A stretch of 64,000 bases of DNA. Origin: an uncultured archaeon. GTDB taxonomy: Archaea; Thermoplasmatota; Thermoplasmata; Thermoplasmatales; Thermoplasmataceae. Positions within the stretch are counted from its first letter, which is position 1. Each line of letters starts with the position of its first letter. The stretch lies in assembly GCA_000965745.1 (NCBI GenBank), contig CP009479.1, positions 1,374,457-1,438,456 of the forward strand, read 5' to 3'. The translations under genes were made by a program, and so were the position numbers. Positions 36,246 through 45,598 of this stretch are shown here, one piece after another. The notes below the pieces were generated by a model. It searched no databases. It worked only from the letters and a program-made list of their open reading frames with translations, and was not told the DNA's origin.

Positions 36246-36766
36246 TCCAGCCCATCGTCCTCGTCGGTCTTGGACAGGTCGATCAGCCTGTTTACCCCGT
36301 CCACTTCCTTTATTATGTCAGCGACGGTCTGTGGGACAGCAGGTTCCCATTCTCCGCCATTAAGTATCTTTTCCCTTATCTTCGTTCCAGACCAGAATTT
36401 TCTGTTTATAAGCTTGAATGATCTGGCATCATATCCTTTTTCATAAAACAATCTTCCCACAAGGGGGTTATTTGTGTAAACAGTCCTGAATTTCGGTGTC
36501 AGGGACTCAACGTGGGCAACCCACAAAGGGTTGGAATTGACATCCTCAATAGGCACGATGTAGAAATTTCTGATTCCCTCGTTTTCCAGAGTCGAAGAAA
36601 TCATCAGATATCTTTCCCCTGCTGTAAACGGGTCCTTCAAAGTGTGTGAGTACTGTGCGCTTCCTATTCCTATAATTACGGAGGGGCTGTCCCTGAGAAC
36701 TTCCTTGATGATTTCGAGATGGCCTTTATGGAATGGCTGGAAACGACCGACAATGAATGATCTCAT
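36242..36766 (-). CDS. nadM: nicotinamide-nucleotide adenylyltransferase (archaeal NMNAT)
   Basis: The 174-residue nucleotidyltransferase makes NAD from NMN and ATP. It has GRFQPFHKGH with HxGH at residues 13-16, GIGSAQYSHTLKDPFTAGER, and the second ATP motif region RKFWSGTKIRE. The C-terminal acidic tail is longer than usual. A TATA box (GGATTTATTTAACC, about 36791) is 25 nt before the ATG, and an inverted repeat lies between them. The 3' end overlaps the M20 gene by 4 bases. Confidence 0.92.
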   Translation of the reverse strand: MRSFIVGRFQPFHKGHLEIIKEVLRDSPSVIIGIGSAQYSHTLKDPFTAGERYLMISSTLENEGIRNFYIVPIEDVNSNPLWVAHVESLTPKFRTVYTNNPLVGRLFYEKGYDARSFKLINRKFWSGTKIREKILNGGEWEPAVPQTVADIIKEVDGVNRLIDLSKTDEDDGLD

Positions 36767-36771
36767 GTAAT

Positions 36772-36784
36772 GTTGTATTACAAC
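36772..36784 (-). promoter_or_regulatory. inverted repeat between the nadM TATA box and start codon
   Basis: GTTGT-att-ACAAC (5-bp arms, 3-nt spacer) lies between the TATA box (36785-36798) and the ATG at 36766, covering the region just upstream of the predicted transcription start. Binding here would block the polymerase, so it is a candidate operator for NAD synthesis. Evidence is position and symmetry only. Confidence 0.35.
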
Positions 36785-36861
36785 GGTTAAATAAATCCTT
36801 CACAGTTTTTTGAAAAAACTCCGATCTATGGATTTTCGCCGATCCTCATTACAGATTCTTT

Positions 36862-39800
36862 TCAAACGGGTTGGATGCTAATTACTACCTTTTCTCCGTT
36901 GATGTCCCAGTCCCTGCCTTTTTCTTGTGCGTCTTCAACTATCTCTTCGCTGAGAGTCTCTTCCATTATCCAGTTCTTGAATTTTCCAAGCGCTTTTGGT
37001 ATCACGCCACTCCCTGAAATTCCAGTCCTTATCTTCTGGTCATACTCAAGATTAAGGTCCTTCCTCATGACCTGTATTCTTCTTATCAGTTCTCTAGCGG
37101 CTCCCTCCAATTGGAGGCCTTCGTCGATTCTGCTGTTTACAAATACCTCTATTTCCGTTCTACTGTCCTGCGTATAACCGTAGTTCTCATCGGGAGTTTC
37201 TTCGATCTTGACAAGGCTGGAATCTACATCCACCCCTTCTGCTGATATCTTCCCGTGCCTTTCAAGCTCATTTATGAGCTCTGCCTGGTCTGCATTCTTT
37301 ATGTATTCCTGGACTTTCCTGAGATTGCTTCGGAGAATTGGTGCTGCTTCAGACAGAACTATCTCTACTCTTCGGATCACTGGCCTCTCGCTTGAGGCGA
37401 TGAATGTTAAATCTCTCGAGTTGACTTCCGGTTTTACAAGATCAACGAGGTCTTTTTCAAGTGCTTCTGTTCCTGAGACCAGTATTTCAGTTACCGGCTG
37501 CCTTCCTTTTATGCCTGTCAACTGTCTGACTCTTCTTACGGACTCTATGATGGAAGCGGCTTTTGAAAACGACCTCTCAAGCTCCGTATCGACTGTGGAC
37601 TCATCAGTTACCGGAAAATCTGTCTCATGTACACTCCCCTTTCCTTTAGTTAGTTTCTGGTAGAGGTAATCTGTGGTAAACGGAGCAATCGGCGCAAGAA
37701 GCCTGAGTGTAGAATCTATTGTATAATACAGTGTGCTGTAGGCCTGCCTCTTCTCATCATTCATGGACTCCGCCCAAAACCTCCTTCTTGAGAGTCTCAG
37801 GTAAAAGTTGGATATGCTGTCAATGAGCTCCTGTACATCTCGAAGTGCCAGATGCAGTTGAAGTGCGTCCATTTTGGCTCCCACGCTCTTGATTGTCGAA
37901 TTGACTTTTGATATTATCCAGCGATCCAGCAGGTTGGCTGATTTTTCGAGGCCTTTGTATTCATAGCTGTCCAGGTTCGCATTGGACGCAAAGAATGAGT
38001 ACACGTTTGTGAGAGTGCCAAGCGTCTTGCTCGTGACCTCAGAGATTAGCTTCTTATCCAGAGATTTAACCTTCCATGGCGCCCCTGTGAGGAAGAATAA
38101 TCTCATTGGATCCGGACCGACTTCATGGACAAAATCAAGAGCAAAGACAGAATTTCCCTTGCTCTTGCTCATTTTTCTCCCCTGTTCATCGAGGATGAAA
38201 TTTATGGTCAGTGCATTCTTGTATGCATTCTGCCCGAACAGAAGCGAGGAAATCACGTGAAGTGTGTAATACCATCCTCTTGTCTGGTCTATTGCCTCAG
38301 TTATGAAGTCTATGGGGAAATTGACATCCGGTGAGAAGGCGTCCTCGAATGGATAGTGCAAAGCAGCGTAAGTGGCGCTTCCTGAATCAAACCACGTATC
38401 AATCACGTAGGGTTCCCTTGACATTTCAAGGCCACATTCCCTGCATTTGAGTTTTATATTGTCTACAAAGGGCCTGTGAAGGTCATCTGGAACTTCACCG
38501 CCATTTTCTCTAATCTCCTTTCTGCTTCCAACCACGAAATAATGTTCGTTTGAGCATTTCCAGACGGGAAGAGGGGTGCCCCAATACCTGTTTCTGCTTA
38601 GGGCCCAGTCTTTTGCCTCTGAAAGGAAATTCCCAAATCTGCCTTCCTTAAGGTGCTCGGGAAGCCAGTTTATCTTCTCGTTGTTCTCCATCAATTCCTT
38701 CCTTATGGTGGATACGCGGATGAACCAGGCCTCTAGGGGGTAATACAGTAGCGGAGAACTGCACCGGTAACAGAACGGGTATGTATGCTCTATCTTCTCG
38801 CTCTTGAACACCAGTCCTTTCGACTTGAGGTACTTCAATATGTCTAAGTCTGCATCCTTAACAAATTGGCCATTCCACGGAAGTCTTTCATCCGCAAATT
38901 TTCCTGAAAGGTTAACCGGATTCAGTATCTCGACATTTTCATTTTTCCCTATGTCAAAATCATCGGCTCCGAATGCTGGTGAAGTATGAACCACACCCGT
39001 ACCTTCTGTGACGGTGACATGATTCCCGGTCACGATTTTCATTGTCCCAACGGGTTTTCCCAGAAATGGTATGAGTTGTTCATATTCTTTTCCGGATAGA
39101 TCCGATCCCTTGAAAGTCTCAATCGTCTCATACTCTCCTTTGAACAGCTTCGGTACTATTTCAGTTGCAAGGTAAAGTTCTTCACCCTCGTGGCGTATCA
39201 GGGAGTATTCTATGTCGGGATTAACCGCCAGAAACTCATTTGATGGAAGAGTCCAGGGGGTAGTAGTCCATGCCAGGAAATATCTGTTTTCAGTACCTTT
39301 TTCCTTGAACCTGATATATAGTGAGGGGTCCTTGACATCCTCATATCCCTGTGAAACTTCGTGGGAACTAAGGGAGGTTTCGCATCTGGGGCAATAAGGC
39401 ACGATCTTGTAGTCCTTAACTAGAAGTCCCCGTTCAAACATGGTTTTGAGTGCCCACCACTCACTCTCGATGTAGTCATTCCTTAGAGTTATGTACGCTT
39501 TTTCATGATCTATCCAGAATCCAAGCAGATCATCAACTTTCATCCATTCGTCGATGTACCTGAATATGCTTTCACGGCAATACGCATTGAATTTGTCAAT
39601 TCCAAAATCTTCAATCTGTTTCTTGGTGGTGAAACCAAAGTGCTTTTCTGCCTCCAGTTCAACAGGGAGTCCGTGGCAATCCCATCCTGCAGTTCTTCTG
39701 AGGACGTTAAACCCCTTCATGTATTTGTATCTCAAAACGGTATCTTTGACCGTCCTGGTCATTGCATGTCCAACATGCGGCCTGCCATTTGCAGTTGGAG

Positions 39801-39951
39801 GCCCTTCTAGGAAAACAAAATTCCCTCTGTCCTTCTGGGGCTGAAAGATCTTTTCTTTCAGCTTATTATCCTTCCAGTTTTCAAGTACTTCCTCAGCTAT
39901 CGAATAGTATGATCTCCCTGTATCCGGTTTTTCGTACAATTCTCCCGTCAT
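36862..39951 (-). CDS. ileS: isoleucyl-tRNA synthetase
   Basis: The 1029-residue class I synthetase has GPPTANGRPHVGHAMTR (HIGH motif), an editing domain, a WFDSGSATYAALHYP region, EAIDQTRGWYYTLHVIS, and KMSKSKGNSV (KMSKS), followed by the anticodon-binding helices and a C-terminal domain of the eukaryote-like type. The ATG at 39951 is preferred over TTG 39966, because the TATA-like TGATAAATAG near 39983 puts the transcript start within a few bases of it. It is transcribed alone. Confidence 0.96.
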   Translation of the reverse strand: MTGELYEKPDTGRSYYSIAEEVLENWKDNKLKEKIFQPQKDRGNFVFLEGPPTANGRPHVGHAMTRTVKDTVLRYKYMKGFNVLRRTAGWDCHGLPVELEAEKHFGFTTKKQIEDFGIDKFNAYCRESIFRYIDEWMKVDDLLGFWIDHEKAYITLRNDYIESEWWALKTMFERGLLVKDYKIVPYCPRCETSLSSHEVSQGYEDVKDPSLYIRFKEKGTENRYFLAWTTTPWTLPSNEFLAVNPDIEYSLIRHEGEELYLATEIVPKLFKGEYETIETFKGSDLSGKEYEQLIPFLGKPVGTMKIVTGNHVTVTEGTGVVHTSPAFGADDFDIGKNENVEILNPVNLSGKFADERLPWNGQFVKDADLDILKYLKSKGLVFKSEKIEHTYPFCYRCSSPLLYYPLEAWFIRVSTIRKELMENNEKINWLPEHLKEGRFGNFLSEAKDWALSRNRYWGTPLPVWKCSNEHYFVVGSRKEIRENGGEVPDDLHRPFVDNIKLKCRECGLEMSREPYVIDTWFDSGSATYAALHYPFEDAFSPDVNFPIDFITEAIDQTRGWYYTLHVISSLLFGQNAYKNALTINFILDEQGRKMSKSKGNSVFALDFVHEVGPDPMRLFFLTGAPWKVKSLDKKLISEVTSKTLGTLTNVYSFFASNANLDSYEYKGLEKSANLLDRWIISKVNSTIKSVGAKMDALQLHLALRDVQELIDSISNFYLRLSRRRFWAESMNDEKRQAYSTLYYTIDSTLRLLAPIAPFTTDYLYQKLTKGKGSVHETDFPVTDESTVDTELERSFSKAASIIESVRRVRQLTGIKGRQPVTEILVSGTEALEKDLVDLVKPEVNSRDLTFIASSERPVIRRVEIVLSEAAPILRSNLRKVQEYIKNADQAELINELERHGKISAEGVDVDSSLVKIEETPDENYGYTQDSRTEIEVFVNSRIDEGLQLEGAARELIRRIQVMRKDLNLEYDQKIRTGISGSGVIPKALGKFKNWIMEETLSEEIVEDAQEKGRDWDINGEKVVISIQPV

Positions 39952-40083
39952 GTGATAATGTTCCAAAAGGTTACAAGACTATTTATCAGTTTCTTGAAAG
40001 AACATCTGTAACATACACTGTGTAGTTTTGACTCAGAAGAGTAAAGGTTTCAAGGATTTTTAAAGTGGTTATAAGTCTGGTGT

Positions 40084-40284
40084 TCAAATCGTTGCGACTG
40101 TTACCTTCGGCAACTGACCGTACTTCTTCCTGTATTTTCGCAGAAGCTTCTGCTCTTTCCTGACGAGCCAGTCAAGGTAGTAGCCATAAAGGTCTGGGTT
40201 TTCCTTTCTAAGCTTCATTATGCCTATCCTCTCCTGGGTAACCGTATCTATATCCTCCAAAAGCCTGAATTTGTCTGACATCAT
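40084..40284 (-). CDS. small basic protein, unknown function
   Basis: A 66-residue product rich in Lys/Arg and aromatic residues: DKFRLLEDIDTVTQERIGIMKLRKENPDLYGYYLDWLVRKEQKLLRKYRKKYGQLP. It is predicted to be two charged helices, with no cysteines or membrane segment. TTAATAGTAAT about 26 nt upstream of the ATG suggests a leaderless mRNA; ATG codons at 40284 and 40281 are both possible. The family is not recognised; nucleic-acid binding would fit the charge but is only a guess. Confidence 0.55.
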   Translation of the reverse strand: MMSDKFRLLEDIDTVTQERIGIMKLRKENPDLYGYYLDWLVRKEQKLLRKYRKKYGQLPKVTVATI

Positions 40285-40619
40285 ATCTATCGAACTTCCT
40301 CTTAATTACTATTAATTTCGCATGATATGATAATTTTTTCATAAAAGAGGAAAATGAGAAAATGAGTGCGAACCCACTTAATACGGAGTTTACGTTATAA
40401 GGAATTTTTGCGAAATTTCTTTTTCATGTTGACCGTGGTCAACTTATTCCCTGCAATGGCAATTACTCAACGTATCGGTTTGGAAAAAACCCCATGTTCG
40501 CTGGGTTTCCTTACAAAATACCTACATTGGCAGACATTGGCTGAACTATAATTTCTTTCACATACTTGTTCTTGTATAAAAGTAAAAATATTTATTAACC
40601 AGAACTGATTATATTTTTT
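40285..40619 (+). other. AT-rich gap with two hairpins, no supported gene
   Basis: About 335 nt separate two small genes. A perfect GTTGAC-cgtg-GTCAAC inverted repeat is at 40428-40443, and AAACCC / GGGTTT with a 10-nt loop is at 40487-40508. A 61-codon frame (40366-40551) with a GTG start runs through the region but has no family resemblance. The end of the gap (40570-40600) has TATA-like sequence serving the next small gene. The hairpins could mark a small RNA. Confidence 0.35.
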
Positions 40620-40751
40620 ATGTTCAAAAATTTCTTCCACAAGGTATCAGTTTCCATCAAGGAAGAAACGGCCAGGCTGCGATCAGTGATTCATGAACAG
40701 TTTGATTTACCGCAGATTGACCCTGAACAAGTAAAAAATCATCACAAATAA
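40620..40751 (+). CDS. small protein of 43 residues, unknown function
   Basis: The ATG at 40620 opens MFKNFFHKVSVSIKEETARLRSVIHEQFDLPQIDPEQVKNHHK, then TAA. It is a basic, probably helical peptide with a short acidic middle. AAAAATATTTATTAA centred about 29 nt upstream is a plausible TATA element for a leaderless mRNA. It ends 13 nt before the convergent thiL stop. No family is recognised; it is listed because promoter, start and codon use look natural. Confidence 0.4.
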   Translation: MFKNFFHKVSVSIKEETARLRSVIHEQFDLPQIDPEQVKNHHK

Positions 40752-40764
40752 TATAATGATTTTA

Positions 40765-41790
40765 TTATTTTATTCTTCCAAGAGTCGGTTTCTCAGTAAA
40801 ATGCTCATAACCAAGTCCGGTTATGGCTTCCCATCTTTCCCCGTCGAAGATTATGTTATTCTCTTCCCAAACCTGCCCAATTATTGAAACATCCACATTG
40901 TTGGATTCCATGTTCTCAAGGAAATCTCCGTAATTTTCATTTTCTATGGTGAAGAGAATCTCGTAGTCCCCTCCGAAAGAGAAGAGAAGGTCACGCACAG
41001 ATGCCCCGGAAAGTTCTGATGCCTTATCCACATTCCTGTCTTGCTGGACAGAGTCCTCCACAATCTTGAACCCTATGCCATAATCATTCTTCATCTGCGC
41101 AACAGATGAAAAGATCCCGTCAGAAAGATCCATCATGAACTTTCCGCCATGACGGCTTATTATGTCAGCTTCCCTTATTCTGGCCTGGACCCCCATCATA
41201 AGGTTTATTCCAAGGTCTTTCTTGTAACCTGTCTTGTAGAAAACATAACCTGATGCAGATCTTCCCAACCTGTTGGTCACACCGAGAAGCTGGCCAGGCT
41301 TGATATCCCCTCTCTTTCTCGTATACTCCTTTTTTTGCCTGCCCACTGCTATGCCCGTCAAGGTCAGGGAAGCGCCTTCCTTCATGTCTCCCCCGAGGTG
41401 CTCTACTTCATATTGATCCAGCACTTTGCTCACGCCCGTTTCCAGGCCCTCGAAAAACTCTATATCGGTATCCGGCGAGGCTGAATAGGCAGACATAAAG
41501 CCAATAGGTTCACCTGCCATTCCTGCTATGTCGCTTAGGTTTATGTTTGCAAAAAAGCTCCCTATCTGTTCAGGGCTTGCACCCTTTGGCGCGTGGGTGA
41601 GTGGAGTTATAACATCGGTGGAGAGTAACAGGTAGTCTTCCCCATCTTCAATCAGAGCACAGTCATCCTTAGGAACCTGCTTTGAGTGCATAGACATAAG
41701 TCTGTCTATAATTCTCCGTTCTCCTATGTCCTTCAATTTCAATACTTCAGCATTGAAGGTAATCTGATTAATCTTTCTCCACCCGATCAA
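40765..41790 (-). CDS. thiL: thiamine-monophosphate kinase
   Basis: The 341-residue AIR synthase-like ATP-dependent kinase makes thiamine diphosphate from the monophosphate. Signatures: LKDIGERRIIDRL at the usual N-terminal position, KDDCALIEDGEDYLLLSTDVIT with metal-binding Asp residues, NLSDIAGMAGEPIGFMSA, GGDMKEG, MDLSDGIFSS and FGGDYEILFTI. The listed TTG start gives about 18 residues before LKDIGER; a start at an internal TTG nearer that motif is possible. It follows the radical SAM gene by 9 nt and is probably cotranscribed. Confidence 0.92.
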   Translation of the reverse strand: MIGWRKINQITFNAEVLKLKDIGERRIIDRLMSMHSKQVPKDDCALIEDGEDYLLLSTDVITPLTHAPKGASPEQIGSFFANINLSDIAGMAGEPIGFMSAYSASPDTDIEFFEGLETGVSKVLDQYEVEHLGGDMKEGASLTLTGIAVGRQKKEYTRKRGDIKPGQLLGVTNRLGRSASGYVFYKTGYKKDLGINLMMGVQARIREADIISRHGGKFMMDLSDGIFSSVAQMKNDYGIGFKIVEDSVQQDRNVDKASELSGASVRDLLFSFGGDYEILFTIENENYGDFLENMESNNVDVSIIGQVWEENNIIFDGERWEAITGLGYEHFTEKPTLGRIK

Positions 41791-41799
41791 AAAGGAGAG

Positions 41800-42858
41800 T
41801 CAGAGGTAGGAACATGAGGATGATATTCTTGTGACCAGCCTGTTATAATCTGACTGAAAAATTAGAACATCTTCGGAATCAAGCCTTCGGTCAAACGATT
41901 CCCTGCTGCCCCTGCTGTAGTATTCCTCCAAGGGTGAGAAATCCTGCGAAAGCGAGGATTCAAAGATCAGATTGAGAAGCGTTCTGTCGCGTTCTTCATT
42001 ATGAACTCCTCTTAGCTTGTCTCCACCTGTTGGGTAAGAGACGACTGAAGTTCCACAACCTTTGCTTCTCAGCAGGACCTCTGCCAGGCTCCACAGCCTT
42101 GGAGGCCTGTACAGCCCAGCTTTCCAGAGCTTCTCTACCATTGTATTCTTCTGTATATTCATGGGATTCACTGACACATCGTCTGAGAAGTGTGCAACAG
42201 CATTGATGGAGTAAAGCGCATCTTCTACTGCTTCTCTTTCTGATATGAAGGGCGGCTTGAAAAGTAGGTATGTTCTGAGCTCTAGCTTCAACTTTTTCAG
42301 CACTTCTGCCGATTCCTTGAACTTGCTGAATGTGCTGCCTTTGTTTACAGAATATTTCATTATGTAGTCATTGGCGCTTTCCAGGCCTATTGCAACTCTT
42401 GTAGGAACCTTGTAGTCTCCAATTTTCTGCAGGTTCTTTTCTGTAATGTATTCTGTCCTCGACTCGACCAGCGCCTTCTCAATCTTGCCCTCAATCGATT
42501 CGTAGAAATAGTCCCTTACCTCAAGCGGGACTTCTCTGGGGTCTAGAAAACTTCCAGAGGTGAACACTTTCAGCACCTTCGAATCCGAAAGGGATGATGC
42601 CATCAGGTCGATCTGCCTGTACAGGTTTTCTGGCTCGATCTTGCTTGAAACATCATTAAAGTATCCGCACATCGAACATGAAGAAAAATTGAACCATGAG
42701 CATCCCTTTGTCTTGAATATTACCACAGTTGTCTGTTCAGGGTAGCCTCTGATCCTATCAAGCTCTTTCCATAGTGAAACGGGTTTGTCAAGCTCCTCAT
42801 CCCGGTCTCTGTCTGGCATGAGATGTTTAATTGCAGTTGCATATTCTCGGTTGATCAT
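41800..42858 (-). CDS. archaeosine synthase radical SAM subunit (RaSEA-like, TIGR01210 type)
   Basis: The 352-residue radical SAM protein has an atypical cluster motif C53-x7-C61-x2-C64 (KGCSWFNFSSCSMCGYFND), typical of the TIGR01210 family. It also has KVFTSGSFLDPREVP, SRTEYITEKNL and VAIGLESANDYIMKYSVNKG. The archaeal member RaSEA acts with ArcS to turn the preQ0-lysine adduct at tRNA position 15 into archaeosine; assignment is by family. thiL follows closely. ArcS is not in the window. Confidence 0.82.
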   Translation of the reverse strand: MINREYATAIKHLMPDRDRDEELDKPVSLWKELDRIRGYPEQTTVVIFKTKGCSWFNFSSCSMCGYFNDVSSKIEPENLYRQIDLMASSLSDSKVLKVFTSGSFLDPREVPLEVRDYFYESIEGKIEKALVESRTEYITEKNLQKIGDYKVPTRVAIGLESANDYIMKYSVNKGSTFSKFKESAEVLKKLKLELRTYLLFKPPFISEREAVEDALYSINAVAHFSDDVSVNPMNIQKNTMVEKLWKAGLYRPPRLWSLAEVLLRSKGCGTSVVSYPTGGDKLRGVHNEERDRTLLNLIFESSLSQDFSPLEEYYSRGSRESFDRRLDSEDVLIFQSDYNRLVTRISSSCSYL

Positions 42859-42948
42859 ATCTCGTATCTTGGAGGATAATTCCGACTCAATTTATTATGT
42901 TGATCATTCCTGCTTACATCAAAAAATGGGTACGCACAGGTTGAAATT

Positions 42949-44250
42949 CTAGTTTCCAGGCTTGCCTTTATCATCAGGCCCAATCTTGGAAGTGCCATCC
43001 CGAAAGACCACTTCCCTCCTTGGGACTGCGATCTTGATTCCATTTTTGTCGAACTCTTTTTTAATGTTGTACAGTGATTCCTTCTCAAGTGTCCAGTTAT
43101 CATTCTGGTTCCTCGCCCTTCCCAGCGCCCGCAGCTGGACTCCGTATTCCGTATAGTCCATTACAAGCACGCTTGGCATACCTTCTGTCGGGTAGAAAAG
43201 CGGGTGTTTTCTGATCACATCCTTCATAATCTCCATTGCTTTGTCAAGGTCACTCTCAAGAGTGATCTGCATATAGATAACAGCCAGTTTTGTCTCGTCC
43301 ACTGCGTTGTAGTTAACCACAATTGTATTCAGGAACATGTTGTTGGGCACCATCAGCCTGCGCCCGTCCCAGGTTCTTAAAACAGTGAATATCAGCTTGA
43401 TATCCTCCACGAAGCAATAGTTGCTGTCGAAAATTATGGCGTCCCCGATTCTGAAGGGCTGGGCGATGGAAACAACACCGCCGGCAATGAGGTTGGAAAG
43501 GCTGGATTGTGCAGCAAGACCGATCACTATCGATGTGAACCCTGCCGCCACGAAGAGAGATGCGATTGCACCCGAAGCGCTCGGGAATGCACTGAATCCT
43601 GCTGCCGCTGCTCCCACGAGTGCTATTATGCCTATTAGAACACGCCTTCCGAAGGTAATGGTTGTGTGAAGCTGTGGCTGTTTTCCCTTTATTGTGCTCT
43701 GGTATCGCAGTATTATGAGGTTTATGATATATACAATAATGTATGTGAGGATAAGTCCCGTTATGAAACTTACAACCTGGAATGCACTCGCCGCTATGAT
43801 GGGGCTTATTGGCGATGTGAAGATGATGTAGAACAGGGCTATGAGCCCGATGGAGTATATCCCCAGAAGAAGGAGGCGCCTCCCTCCGTTTCTAATGTTG
43901 AAGAAGTCCCTTATGACAATTGTGCTGATTTTTCTGGCCGCATTTATAGATACGAGGAGAAGAACCAGCTCAAAAATGAAAATGATGGTCCCCTCACTCA
44001 GATAATCTGGAAAGAGATGGGGATGTATTCTGCCAACTATTACCAGAACAATTCCGAGTACTACAACTGGAACAGGCCCCCTGATGACAACCATTATTGA
44101 TTTTTTGAACTCTTTCGCCCTGTTGGACCTGCTCAGCGAAATCCTGACCGCAACGTAAATTGTTATGATCACCCCCAGGGCAAGGACCAGGGGTAGGACA
44201 AGTGACACGAAGTAGTCAGAAAGGTACCTGAAGAATACAATTACGTCCAT
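42949..44250 (-). CDS. MscS-type mechanosensitive ion channel
   Basis: The 433-residue membrane protein has six or so hydrophobic segments. The last is the pore helix SAFPSASGAIASLFVAAGFTSIVIGLAAQSSLSNLIAGGVVSIAQPFRIGD, the MscS core, followed by the soluble beta domain (RTWDGRRLMVPNNMFLNTIVVNY) and the vestibule. It would release solutes on osmotic down-shock. A TATA box GGAATATAAAG lies near 44299 on the opposite orientation's complement; starts at 44259 (GTG) and 44250 (ATG) are possible and I chose the ATG. Confidence 0.9.
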   Translation of the reverse strand: MDVIVFFRYLSDYFVSLVLPLVLALGVIITIYVAVRISLSRSNRAKEFKKSIMVVIRGPVPVVVLGIVLVIVGRIHPHLFPDYLSEGTIIFIFELVLLLVSINAARKISTIVIRDFFNIRNGGRRLLLLGIYSIGLIALFYIIFTSPISPIIAASAFQVVSFITGLILTYIIVYIINLIILRYQSTIKGKQPQLHTTITFGRRVLIGIIALVGAAAAGFSAFPSASGAIASLFVAAGFTSIVIGLAAQSSLSNLIAGGVVSIAQPFRIGDAIIFDSNYCFVEDIKLIFTVLRTWDGRRLMVPNNMFLNTIVVNYNAVDETKLAVIYMQITLESDLDKAMEIMKDVIRKHPLFYPTEGMPSVLVMDYTEYGVQLRALGRARNQNDNWTLEKESLYNIKKEFDKNGIKIAVPRREVVFRDGTSKIGPDDKGKPGN

Positions 44251-44443
44251 GGGCCTCACATTTCGGCTTGCTTTTCAGATCGATCAGTTGTTTGGAATAT
44301 AAAGGCTAATCGTCTATGGTATAAATGATTTATTTGCAATTTTTGCATCAAATTTACGAGAAAGTGCTCGTTTTGTCTACGAGTTCCGTTGGAGACGCAA
44401 GAATTGAACCATATTTATTATAAGTGGTAAGTAATAGCACCCG

Positions 44444-45583
44444 ATGGTTTCCTCTAGACTTGACAGCATAAGCGCGTCTCCAACTATCAGCCTTTCCAAC
44501 AGGGCAGCAGAGTTGCAGAGAAAGGGAATGAAAGTATACAATTTTGGTGTTGGGGAGCCTGATTTCACGACTCCGGAGAACGTCATCGACTACGCATTCG
44601 AATGGGCAAAAAAAGGCAAAACGCACTACACACCTTCCAGAGGAATAATGGAACTGAGGGAAAAGATAGTTGAGGAGGCAAAAGCAGCCAACAACATTGA
44701 CGTAACATCCAAGAATGTACTGGTTTCTTCTGCAAAATTTGCGATCAACATGGGACTTATGTGCATCCTTGAAGCGGGAGAAGAAGTGCTTCTTCCTGAG
44801 CCTTACTATTCATCATATCCCGATATTGTGAAACTTGCGGGAGGCAAGCCGATTCCGGTCCAGACCGACGAGGAGTATGATTTTGACTTTGACGCTATGT
44901 CAAAGCTTGTTGGCCCAAACACCAGGGCAATAATAATCAGCAATCCTACCAACCCCACAGGGAAGGTCTATTCTGAAAAAACTTTGAGGAAGCTCACTGA
45001 CTTTCTTCTTGAGAATGACCTGCACCTAATTTCTGACGAGATATATTCAGAGCTCATTTACGAGGGCAAGATGTTTTCCCCCGCATCCATCGACGAAGCG
45101 AGTGACAGGGTGATCACTATTGGCGGATTCTCCAAGAGCCACGCCATGACAGGCTGGAGGATCGGGTACATGCTTGCATCATCAGACATCATTGACGCAT
45201 CAGACAAAATCCAGCAGCAGACTGTTACATGTGCACCATCTATTTCTCAATACGCAGCACTCGAGGCACTGAGAGACAAGGAAAGCCCGAAGCGAATGAA
45301 GGAGGAGTTCAGAAGAAGAAGGGACATGGTATCCAAACTGCTTTCCGAAACCGGGAAACTTAAATTCAGGATGCCCGAAGGAACCTTCTATTTCTTCCCG
45401 TCCTATGAATCCGACATTCCTTCCAAGACTTTCAGTGAGAACCTGCTAAATGAGAAGCAGGTAATAACTACGCCTGGAATTGCCTTTGGCGGTCAGGGGG
45501 AACGGCACTTCAGGGCTTCCTTTGCTGCATCCGATGAAGTGATAAATGAAGGCTTGAGCAGGCTTAACGACTTCATTTCATAA
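44444..45583 (+). CDS. aspartate aminotransferase-like PLP enzyme (class I)
   Basis: The 379-residue fold-type I aminotransferase has FGVGEPDFTTP, the substrate/PLP segment ISNPTNPTGKVY, LISDEIYSELIYEG, the PLP lysine in IGGFSKSHAMTGWRIGY, and the C-terminal Arg in RHFRASFA. An aspartate or broad-range amino acid to 2-oxoglutarate transfer is likely. The ATG at 44444 has CATATTTATTATAAG about 27 nt upstream, consistent with a leaderless mRNA. The stop is 16 nt from a convergent gene. Confidence 0.9.
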   Translation: MVSSRLDSISASPTISLSNRAAELQRKGMKVYNFGVGEPDFTTPENVIDYAFEWAKKGKTHYTPSRGIMELREKIVEEAKAANNIDVTSKNVLVSSAKFAINMGLMCILEAGEEVLLPEPYYSSYPDIVKLAGGKPIPVQTDEEYDFDFDAMSKLVGPNTRAIIISNPTNPTGKVYSEKTLRKLTDFLLENDLHLISDEIYSELIYEGKMFSPASIDEASDRVITIGGFSKSHAMTGWRIGYMLASSDIIDASDKIQQQTVTCAPSISQYAALEALRDKESPKRMKEEFRRRRDMVSKLLSETGKLKFRMPEGTFYFFPSYESDIPSKTFSENLLNEKQVITTPGIAFGGQGERHFRASFAASDEVINEGLSRLNDFIS

Positions 45584-45598
45584 TTTTACGCTAAGAAT

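Noticed and set aside
40366-40551. 61-codon frame with a GTG start in the 40.3-40.6 kb gap
   Set aside because: Its only support is a weak TATA-like box and a hydrophobic patch; two hairpins cross the frame and nothing resembles a protein family.
43666-44100. 144-codon plus-strand frame inside the MscS gene
   Set aside because: It is antisense to a clear membrane-channel gene, is very rich in Tyr, Asp and Glu from antisense codons, and has no family motif.
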